Shown piece after piece: positions 7,333 through 12,390 of a DNA stretch of 12,390 nucleotides. The translations under genes were made by a program, and so were the position numbers. Under the pieces are notes generated by a model. It searched no databases. It saw only the letters and a list, made by a program, of their open reading frames with translations, and had not been told where the DNA came from. How positions within the stretch are numbered: the stretch's first letter is position 1; every line of letters begins with the position of its first letter. This DNA is from Hyphomicrobium sp. Its GTDB lineage: Bacteria > Pseudomonadota > Alphaproteobacteria > Rhizobiales > Hyphomicrobiaceae. The stretch covers positions 1 to 12,390 of the forward strand of contig JAICLG010000070.1 in assembly GCA_025927515.1 (NCBI GenBank), written 5' to 3'.

Positions 7333-8313
7333 GTGATCATGCCGGTCGCGACCACGCTTCTCATCCTTGTCGCGGCGCTCGGTATCGAAGCAGCATTCGG
7401 CTATCCGCAGCAAGTATACCGCATCATCGGACATCCCGTGACCTGGATCGGCGCGTTGATCGGCAAGCTCGACCGCGAACTCAATTGGGACGAAGACAGC
7501 GATGCCGCGCGAAAAACGCTAGGAGTTCTGGCTCTTGTACTGATCGTTGCCGTGCCGGCCGGCGCCGCGTGGATGATCGAGAGCGCATTGGCGCCGACTT
7601 GGATCGGCGAGCTTGTATTGGCGCTGATCGCATCCACCCTCGTCGCGAGCCGCAGCCTCTATGATCATGTTCGCGACGTCGCATCCGCTCTCCAAACCAG
7701 CGGACTCGAAGCGGCGCGAACGGCGGTCGGCCGCATCGTCGGCCGCAACCCGCAAACGCTTGAAGAGCACGGCGTCGCCCGTGCTGCGATTGAGAGCTTG
7801 GCTGAAAACGCTTCGGATGGGGTGGCGTCACCCGTGTTCTGGTTCGCTGTGCTCGGCTTGCCTGGGCTCGCGGCATACAAAGCCATCAACACCGCAGACA
7901 GCATGATCGGCCATCGCACCCCGCGCCACGAGGCATTCGGATGGGCAGCGGCACGCCTCGATGATCTCGTCAATCTCCCCGCTTCGCGACTGACAGGAGC
8001 CCTTTTCGCCATAGCGGCCCGATTCGTGCCAAACGCCTCGACGAAAAACGCGATGCGCGCCATGCGCCGCGACGCGCAACATCACCGTTCTCCGAACGCA
8101 GGTTGGCCAGAAAGCGCCATGGCTGGGGCTCTGGGTCTCAAACTCAATGGTCCGAAGACGTATGGCACGGCGCGCGTCGATGACGCTTACATGGGCGACG
8201 GCCGGCGAGACGTTACTGGAGAGGACGTCTATTCCGCCTTGCGTCTCGCGGCCACGGCGTGGGCGATCATGGTCGCCCTATTGCTGATCATCGCGATTAT
8301 TTCGCGAATGTGA
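7333..8313 (+). CDS. cbiB: Adenosylcobinamide-phosphate synthase CbiB (CobD in the aerobic-pathway nomenclature)
   Basis: A 326-residue inner-membrane protein that attaches (R)-1-amino-2-propanol or its phosphate to the propionate of adenosylcobyric acid, giving adenosylcobinamide (phosphate). Family hallmarks are seen throughout. Near the N-terminus is IEAAFGYPQQVYRIIGHPVTWIG. In the middle are SLAENASDGVASPVFWF and YKAINTADSMIGHRTPRHEAFGWAAARLDDLVN, and towards the end QHHRSPNAGWPESAMAGAL. Four to five hydrophobic helices are interspersed, and the length is normal for the family. The GTG at 7333 is chosen because AGGA (7319-7322) lies about 10 nt upstream; the ATG at 7339, two codons later in the same frame, is an alternative. 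It lies 40 bp downstream of bluB-cobA. Its last 17 bp overlap the convergent cobQ. Confidence 0.94.
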   Translation: MIMPVATTLLILVAALGIEAAFGYPQQVYRIIGHPVTWIGALIGKLDRELNWDEDSDAARKTLGVLALVLIVAVPAGAAWMIESALAPTWIGELVLALIASTLVASRSLYDHVRDVASALQTSGLEAARTAVGRIVGRNPQTLEEHGVARAAIESLAENASDGVASPVFWFAVLGLPGLAAYKAINTADSMIGHRTPRHEAFGWAAARLDDLVNLPASRLTGALFAIAARFVPNASTKNAMRAMRRDAQHHRSPNAGWPESAMAGALGLKLNGPKTYGTARVDDAYMGDGRRDVTGEDVYSALRLAATAWAIMVALLLIIAIISRM

Positions 8314-9769
8314 GCAGGCGCTCGATATCGACGTACCGCGCCAAATGTTCGGCGAAACGGTCCAGAATATCGTCGAGCGATCGTTCGTAGCTGTCGCCCG
8401 TGACGTCTGCACCGAGGCCCGAAAGAAACTCCGCCCGCGCCGCGTCGGACGCGAAAAGCCCGTGCACGTAGCAGCCCGATATCAGACCATCGCTTGAAAC
8501 GGCACCGTCAGGTCGTCCATCCCCGAACACTAAAAACGGCCGCGCAACGCCCGGTCCGGACGTTTTGCCGACGTGCATTTCATAACCTTGGAACACAGCA
8601 CCTGTCCCGGCGATCACGCCCGCAACATTCTCCAAACGCTTTTCCGGTCCAAGCTCCGTCTCGATATCGAGAAGACACAGACCTTCGACGTTGCGCGGCG
8701 CTCCCTCGATGCCATGCGGATCGGAAATGCGCGTGCCAAGCATCTGATAGCCGCCGCACAGGCCGAGCACCCGGCCGCCGCGGCGCACGTGCGCTTTGAT
8801 GTCGATGTCCCAACCATCGGCGCGAAGAATCGCAAGATCGTCGATCGTCGCTTTCGAGCCGGGAAGCAGAATGAGATCAGTGTCGCTCGGAATCGGACGG
8901 CCACGTTCGACCAATTCGACCATCACTTGCGGCTCATTTCTCAGCGGATCGAGATCATCGAAATTCGAAATGCGCGGCAATAACGGGACGGCAATGCGGA
9001 TTTTCCTGTCTTTGTTTCCGTCGTGAGATTTCAAAAGCTCTCGCAGACCGAGCGCATCCTCCGCCGGAAGTTTCCGTGCATCGTCGAAGTACGGAACGAG
9101 CCCGAGGGCAGCCCATCCGGTCATTTGTGCAATCGCATCCATGCCATCGGCAAACAACGAAGCATCGCCTCGCATCTTGTTGACGATAAAGCCGCGGATC
9201 ATCGCCGCATCATCCGGATCAAGGACGTGCTTCGTGCCGACGATGCTCGCAATAACCCCGCCGCGATCGATGTCGCCGATCAGGATGACGGGAACGTCTG
9301 CCGCCCGCGCGAAACCGATATTGGCAATATCATTCGCACGCAGATTAATTTCGGATGCGCTACCAGCCCCTTCGACGAGGACAAGATCGGAGTCGGCTTT
9401 GAGGCGCGCAAAGCTGTCGAGCACGGCGGGCATCAATTCGCGTTTTCTCGCCTGGAAGTCTCGCGCACCCGCAGACCCGATCATGCGTCCCTGCACCACG
9501 ATCTGCGCGCCGGTTTCGCTCTGCGGCTTCAGAAGCACGGGGTTCATGTGAACCGACAGCGGCACGCGCGCCGCACGCGCCTGCAGAGCCTGCGCCCGTC
9601 CGATCTCGCCGCCGTCTTCTGTAACGGCTGCGTTGTTCGACATGTTCTGCGGCTTGAACGGCATGACACGCACGCCGCGATTAGCAAACAGGCGGCACAG
9701 CCCGGCAACGATCAGCGATTTGCCGACATCCGAGCCCGTCCCCGAAAACATCAACGCCCGCGCTGTCAT
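8297..9769 (-). CDS. cobQ: Cobyric acid synthase CobQ (glutamine-hydrolysing)
   Basis: A 490-residue cytoplasmic enzyme that uses ATP and glutamine to amidate the b, d, e and g side chains of adenosylcobyrinic acid a,c-diamide, giving adenosylcobyric acid. The N-terminal half is the BioD-like ATP-binding domain. It contains GTGSDVGKS (residues 10-18), FKPQNMSNNA with GEIGRAQALQA, and VEGAGSASEINLR. The C-terminal half is the class I glutamine amidotransferase domain. It contains the nucleophilic Cys C338 in GLCGGYQMLG, then YEMHVGKT and the catalytic His H436 in YVHGLF. The length is usual for the family. The ATG at 9769 has only a weak upstream GAAG. It is the distal gene of the cobU-cobO-cobQ block, 144 bp after cobO with REP-like repeats between, and it converges with cbiB with a 17-bp overlap. 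Confidence 0.96.
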   Translation of the reverse strand: MTARALMFSGTGSDVGKSLIVAGLCRLFANRGVRVMPFKPQNMSNNAAVTEDGGEIGRAQALQARAARVPLSVHMNPVLLKPQSETGAQIVVQGRMIGSAGARDFQARKRELMPAVLDSFARLKADSDLVLVEGAGSASEINLRANDIANIGFARAADVPVILIGDIDRGGVIASIVGTKHVLDPDDAAMIRGFIVNKMRGDASLFADGMDAIAQMTGWAALGLVPYFDDARKLPAEDALGLRELLKSHDGNKDRKIRIAVPLLPRISNFDDLDPLRNEPQVMVELVERGRPIPSDTDLILLPGSKATIDDLAILRADGWDIDIKAHVRRGGRVLGLCGGYQMLGTRISDPHGIEGAPRNVEGLCLLDIETELGPEKRLENVAGVIAGTGAVFQGYEMHVGKTSGPGVARPFLVFGDGRPDGAVSSDGLISGCYVHGLFASDAARAEFLSGLGADVTGDSYERSLDDILDRFAEHLARYVDIERLLTFAK

Positions 9770-9784
9770 GAATCTTCAGAATTC

Positions 9785-9824
9785 CTTATCCACACCATGG
9801 CCGGGTTTAACCCGGCCATCCAGG
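9785..9824 (-). repeat. REP-like palindromic element, unit 1 (minus orientation)
   Basis: A perfect palindrome at 9797-9819: ATGGCCGGGTT, one centre base, then AACCCGGCCAT. Read on the minus strand, the element runs CCTGGATGGCCGGG - loop - CCCGGCCATGG. This resembles GC-rich REP-like elements (GGATGGCCGGGT...CCCGGCCATGACGG) that I recall from rhizobial genomes. It lies between cobO and cobQ in their shared transcript, where the stem could stabilise or attenuate mRNA. Genome-wide repetition cannot be tested from one window. Confidence 0.6.
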
Positions 9825-9850
9825 ACCACTTGCTCAGACAGTCGTGCATT

Positions 9851-9895
9851 CCGCCCTGGATGGTTACCTCAGGGGCGGCCATGACGGAGAGGGAA
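9851..9895 (+). repeat. REP-like element, unit 2 (plus orientation, degenerate centre)
   Basis: CCCTGGATGG (9854-9863) and GGCCATGACGGAGAGGG (9877-9893) match the two outer flanks of the same REP-like consensus as unit 1, but in the opposite orientation. The centre has diverged: CCGCCC (9851-9856) pairs with GGGCGG (9873-9878) instead of the usual CCGGG/CCCGG. Two inverted units separated by about 27 bp form a BIME-like pair. The similarity to unit 1 is seen directly; the REP label is inference. Confidence 0.45.
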
Positions 9896-9913
9896 GGTTG
9901 ATTGAAACCCCCA

Positions 9914-10537
9914 CTAAAACTCAATGCCTTCCTGCGCCTTGATGCCCGCTGCGAAATGATGCTTGGTCGCGCCCATTTCGGTGACGCCATCAGCAATCGC
10001 AACCAGCTCCGGCTTGGCGTTGCGTCCCGTAACGACGACATGCAAATCGTTCCGCCGATTGCGAAGAACGTCGATCACTTCATCGAGCGGAAGATAATCG
10101 TAACGCAACGCGATGTTGAGTTCGTCGAGGATCAGAAGGCGGATCGAGGGATCGTCCATCAGTTCGCGCGCCTTGGCGAATGCACGCGTCGCGGCAGCGA
10201 TATCGCGCGCCTTGTCCTGAGTTTCCCACGTGAATCCTTCGCCCATCGTGTGCCACGACACCTGATCGCCGAAGCGTTGGAGCGCATCGCGCTCGCCCGT
10301 GTGCCACGCGCCTTTGATGAACTGCACGACGCCGATGCGCCAGCCATGACCGAGCGCACGCAGCGCCAGTCCGAACGCCGCCGTCGATTTGCCCTTGCCC
10401 GGACCCGTGTGGACGAGCAGCACGCCTTTTTCGATCGTCTTCGCGGCGACCTCGGCATCCTGCACGGCCTTCCGCTTTGCCATTTTCGATTTGTGGCGTT
10501 CAGCCTCATCGGCGGCACCATTGGAATTTTCGCTCAC
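9914..10537 (-). CDS. cobO: Cob(I)yrinic acid a,c-diamide adenosyltransferase CobO (BtuR/CobA family)
   Basis: A 207-residue cytoplasmic enzyme that transfers the 5'-deoxyadenosyl group of ATP to cob(I)alamin-type corrinoids, making the upper Co-C bond. The family P-loop HTGPGKGKST is at residues 43-52. Downstream are FGLALRALGHGWRIGVVQFIKGAWHTGE, LLILDELNIALRYDYLP and VVTGRNAKPELV, all typical of CobO/BtuR. The Lys-rich N-terminus (KSKMAKRKAVQ) is also normal. The GTG at 10537 is supported by AAAGG 6 nt upstream, inside the end of cobU; the cobU stop is only 2 bp away, so translation is probably coupled. An in-frame ATG at residue 19 is a weaker choice. It is the middle gene of cobU-cobO-cobQ. 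Confidence 0.95.
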   Translation of the reverse strand: MSENSNGAADEAERHKSKMAKRKAVQDAEVAAKTIEKGVLLVHTGPGKGKSTAAFGLALRALGHGWRIGVVQFIKGAWHTGERDALQRFGDQVSWHTMGEGFTWETQDKARDIAAATRAFAKARELMDDPSIRLLILDELNIALRYDYLPLDEVIDVLRNRRNDLHVVVTGRNAKPELVAIADGVTEMGATKHHFAAGIKAQEGIEF

Positions 10538-10539
10538 GT

Positions 10540-11064
10540 TCAGCCTTTCAAGTTCATTGGTAAACCGGCCGCGACAAACAGGACGCGATCGGCCACTGCA
10601 GCGATGCGTTGATTGAGCCGACCGGCTTCATCGCGGAATTGCCGTGCAAGGGCGTTGTCTGGCACGATCCCAAGTCCGACTTCGTTCGAGACCATGATAC
10701 AAGGCGCGGTGCGTTTGGACAGCGCCTCAATGAGCACGTCGGCTTCCTGCGCTATATCGCGGCGCGCGTGCATCAGATTTGATACCCAAAGCGTCAGGCA
10801 ATCGACGAGGCACGGCGATCCCGCGGCATCACCTGAAAGCACACCCGCAAGGTCCAGCGGCGTCTCGTACGAAATCCAGCCCGACCCGCGCCGCGCCTGA
10901 TGAACATCGATCCGTTGACGCATTTCAGCATCCCACGCCTCCGCCGTCGCGACATAAGCCCACGGCGCAGGCAGCGCGGTCAAAAGACGTTCTGCATGAG
11001 TGCTTTTGCCGGATCGCGCCCCCCCGAGCACCAGAGTTAGCGGCGGCAATGTTGTGGCAGGCAT
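10540..11064 (-). CDS. cobU: Adenosylcobinamide kinase / adenosylcobinamide-phosphate guanylyltransferase CobU (CobP)
   Basis: A 174-residue bifunctional enzyme that phosphorylates adenosylcobinamide and converts the phosphate to GDP-cobinamide before nucleotide-loop assembly. The P-loop LVLGGARSGKST is at residues 11-22. The segment AYVATAEAWDAEMRQRIDVHQARRGSGW follows, where H55 is the probable guanylylated His. The motifs LVDCLTLWVSNLM, MVSNEVGLGIVPDNALARQFRDEAGRLNQ and the C-terminal VLFVAAGLPMNLKG fit the family closely. The frame is open upstream to 11217, but the ATG at 11064 gives the family's normal length and N-terminus. The longer version would run through the antisense of the riboswitch and has no family similarity there. 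It leads the minus-strand operon with cobO and cobQ. No sense-strand riboswitch precedes it; its leader is presumably short. Confidence 0.94.
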   Translation of the reverse strand: MPATTLPPLTLVLGGARSGKSTHAERLLTALPAPWAYVATAEAWDAEMRQRIDVHQARRGSGWISYETPLDLAGVLSGDAAGSPCLVDCLTLWVSNLMHARRDIAQEADVLIEALSKRTAPCIMVSNEVGLGIVPDNALARQFRDEAGRLNQRIAAVADRVLFVAAGLPMNLKG

Positions 11065-11101
11065 CGTAAGCTTTCGAACGGGATCCAGGCACGCTTGGCG
11101 A

Positions 11102-11130
11102 TTGACGTAGCATAGGGTGTCACTTATCGA
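11102..11130 (+). promoter_or_regulatory. Candidate sigma70-type promoter for the riboswitch-cobW transcript
   Basis: TTGACG (11102-11107) matches a -35 box at five of six positions. TTATCG (11124-11129, 16 nt away) or TATCGA (11125-11130, 17 nt away) would be a weak -10. A start near 11136 would place the 5' end right at the P1 stem of the riboswitch, which strengthens the guess. The promoter for the divergent cobU operon must lie in the same about 70 bp or inside the riboswitch region; TATGCT on the minus strand (11109-11114) is a possible -10 without a good -35. Confidence 0.4.
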
Positions 11131-11134
11131 TTGA

Positions 11135-11294
11135 GGCGACGGTCCCTCGCAAGAGGGTATAAAGGGAATGCGGTTGAACTCCGCAGCTGCCCCCGCAACT
11201 GTAAGCGGCGAGCACATGGCAAATGTACCACTGGGTCGAGCCCGGGAAGGTTGCCAGATGCCGCGACCCGCGAGCCAGGAAACCTGCCGTCACG
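11135..11294 (+). ncRNA. Cobalamin (AdoCbl) riboswitch aptamer
   Basis: The conserved core is unmistakable and in + orientation. AAAGGGAA (11163-11170) comes first, then GCTGCCCCCGCAACTGTAA (about 11186-11204), then CCACTGGG and CGGGAAGG (about 11229-11251), and finally the B12 box GCCAGGAAACCTGCC (11274-11288). The outer stem P1 can form between GACGG (11138-11142) and CCGTC (11287-11291). Binding of adenosylcobalamin by this class normally shuts off the downstream genes. The downstream gene on this strand is cobW, whose ATG is about 180 nt further on, so B12 feedback on cobalt handling and probably on the following genes beyond the window is expected. The aptamer is firm; the exact ends and the mode of control are inferred. 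Confidence 0.95.
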
Positions 11295-11472
11295 CAGCCA
11301 ACTCAAACCGGCGCCGGTGGGGCGCGGAAAGGTTAAGATGCAAAACGCCATTTTCGTCGCGCCTGCCGGTGCGCTCCCTTAAAGCGCACTAGGCGATTTC
11401 CTCCTGCGGCCGCCGCGCATCCGCGGTTGCTGCCGCTCGCAGTTGAAGCAGTTCGAATTGGAACCCACGAGA
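11295..11472 (+). promoter_or_regulatory. cobW leader with candidate expression-platform hairpins
   Basis: This stretch of about 178 nt between the aptamer and cobW has no convincing gene. It is rich in potential stems. A 12-nt palindrome ACCGGCGCCGGT lies at 11307-11318. GTGCGCT (11369-11375) pairs with AGCGCAC (11383-11389). A stacked stem has GCGGC (11406-11410) with GCCGC (11432-11436) outside and CCGCG (11413-11417) with CGCGG (11422-11426) inside. None is followed by a clear U tract, so a classic intrinsic terminator is not supported; control of translation or of Rho access is as likely. The ribosome site of cobW itself is weak. Confidence 0.35.
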
Positions 11473-12390
11473 ATGAATGCGCGCAAAGTCCCCGTCACGA
11501 TCGTTACAGGTTTTCTCGGCGCCGGTAAAACGACGCTGGTCCGTCACGCCATTGAGAATGCGGAAGGCCGCCGCTTGGCGTTGATCGTCAATGAATTCGG
11601 TGATGTCGGTGTTGACGGCACGATCTTGCGCTCGTGCGGCATCGAAAACTGCCCGGAAGAGAACATCATCGAGCTGACCAACGGCTGCCTCTGCTGCACC
11701 GTCGCCGAGGATTTCGTGCCGACTCTGGAAGCGCTTCTCTCACGCGACCCTGCACCCGAGCACATCATCATCGAAACCTCGGGACTGGCGTTGCCGAAGC
11801 CGCTCGTCAAGGCGTTCGAATGGCCAGACATCCGTGATCGCGTGACGGTCGATGGCGTCGTGACCGTCGTGGACGGTCCTGCCGTTCAGTCCGGGCGATT
11901 TGCCGACGATCCCGAGAAGGTGGCGGCGCAGCGCGCGGCTGATCCGTCGGTCGATCACGACAATCCGCTTGAGGAGGTTTATGAGGATCAGCTCCTTTGC
12001 GCTGATCTCGTCGTGCTGAACAAGAGCGATCTTCTTTCGGAGGCAGAGATCAAATCGATCTCGGAAAAAATCAAAAACAACGTTCCACGCGCGATCAAGA
12101 TCGTTGCAACCCGCGAAGGGAAGGTGCCGACGAGCGTCCTTCTCGGGCTCTCGGCCGCCGCTGAAAACGACCTTGCCGCGCGTCCATCGCACCACGACAA
12201 CGAAGCCGAGCACGACCACGACGATTTCGAAACCTTCATCGTCGAGGTGCCGGAAGTGTCATCGCCGGCAGACCTCGCTTCGCGCGCCAAGACCATCGCC
12301 AATGCCCACGAAGTTATCCGCATCAAGGGCTATGCTGCCATCAAAGGCAAACCGATGCGGCTGTTGCTCCATGGCGTCGGCGAGCGCGTC
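11473..12390 (+). CDS. cobW: CobW, G3E-family GTPase of cobalamin biosynthesis (3'-truncated by window edge)
   Basis: 306 codons are visible and the frame runs off the right edge. G3E GTPases of this type deliver metals; CobW is thought to supply Co(II) to the aerobic cobaltochelatase CobNST. What is seen: Walker A GFLGAGKTT (residues 13-21), the metal-binding CxCC motif CLCC (72-75), two further cysteines (C55, C60), ETSGLALPKP, and the guanine-specificity motif NKSD (183-186). A His/Asp/Glu-rich stretch at about 240-251 (HHDNEAEHDHDD) could store or pass on metal. The start of the C-terminal CobW domain (FIVEVPEV) is included. The ATG at 11473 is chosen because the protein begins at the normal distance from the P-loop; a second ATG at 11477 is out of frame. 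The upstream cobalamin riboswitch and the cob neighbours separate it from zinc-linked COG0523 relatives. cobN may follow beyond the window. Confidence 0.93.
   Translation, partial: MNARKVPVTIVTGFLGAGKTTLVRHAIENAEGRRLALIVNEFGDVGVDGTILRSCGIENCPEENIIELTNGCLCCTVAEDFVPTLEALLSRDPAPEHIIIETSGLALPKPLVKAFEWPDIRDRVTVDGVVTVVDGPAVQSGRFADDPEKVAAQRAADPSVDHDNPLEEVYEDQLLCADLVVLNKSDLLSEAEIKSISEKIKNNVPRAIKIVATREGKVPTSVLLGLSAAAENDLAARPSHHDNEAEHDHDDFETFIVEVPEVSSPADLASRAKTIANAHEVIRIKGYAAIKGKPMRLLLHGVGERV

Noticed and set aside
9023..9901. Long open frame (292 codons) on the + strand
   Set aside because: It is antisense to cobQ, which has all CobQ motifs; its translation is rich in Arg/His without recognisable domains, as expected for a shadow frame in GC-rich DNA.
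9902..10612. Open frame of 236 codons on the + strand
   Set aside because: It lies opposite cobO and the end of cobU, both firmly identified; no family resemblance.
11065..11217. Longer CobU reading frame starting at 11217 on the minus strand
   Set aside because: The extra 51 residues have no CobU-like sequence and run antisense through the riboswitch; the ATG at 11064 gives the normal family N-terminus and length.
875..12390. A defence island, phage region or toxin-antitoxin system
   Set aside because: Every sizeable frame is accounted for by housekeeping, transport or cobalamin genes; no transposase, integrase, nuclease or small paired genes were recognised.

Overview
The window looks like chromosomal DNA of an alphaproteobacterium. 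The Hyphomicrobiales/Rhizobiales are the best guess, and a Hyphomicrobium-like genome is plausible. This rests on high GC with GC-rich third codon positions, the aerobic-type (Cob) cobalamin genes, a BluB reading frame, and a REP-like repeat of a kind familiar from rhizobial genomes. The taxonomic placement is inference. No phage, transposase, CRISPR, tRNA or rRNA gene was recognised.

Left part (1-667): the 3' part of trhO, a rhodanese-type tRNA U34 hydroxylase, cut by the window edge. A 207-bp gap with an AT-rich patch and small inverted repeats follows.

Second part (875-5675): a tight four-gene + strand operon. It encodes an ABC ATPase (GldA/CcmA-like), a six-helix ABC-2 permease (GldF-like), a large membrane-anchored GldG-like auxiliary protein and a membrane-anchored DUF4340 protein. 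Each gene has a good Shine-Dalgarno sequence, and the genes overlap or lie 9-12 bp apart. They probably form one envelope ABC complex whose substrate is unknown.

Third part (5805-12390): a cobalamin biosynthesis cluster in three transcriptional blocks. (1) On the + strand, a single-chain fusion of BluB (dimethylbenzimidazole synthase) with CobA (uroporphyrinogen-III C-methyltransferase), then cbiB/cobD. (2) On the - strand and converging on cbiB, cobU/cobP, cobO and cobQ, with a pair of REP-like elements between cobO and cobQ. (3) Divergent from cobU, a + strand cobalamin (AdoCbl) riboswitch about 180 nt ahead of cobW, a cobalt-handling G3E GTPase that runs off the right edge. Together these genes cover corrin ring methylation (CobA), lower-ligand synthesis (BluB), cobalt handling (CobW), corrinoid adenosylation (CobO), side-chain amidation (CobQ), aminopropanol attachment (CbiB) and activation for nucleotide-loop assembly (CobU).

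Most genes belong to well-known families. The most distinctive items are the BluB-CobA fusion, the inverted REP-like pair inside the cobUOQ operon, the poorly understood Gld-like ABC operon, and the fact that only the cobW side of the divergent promoter region carries a visible riboswitch.
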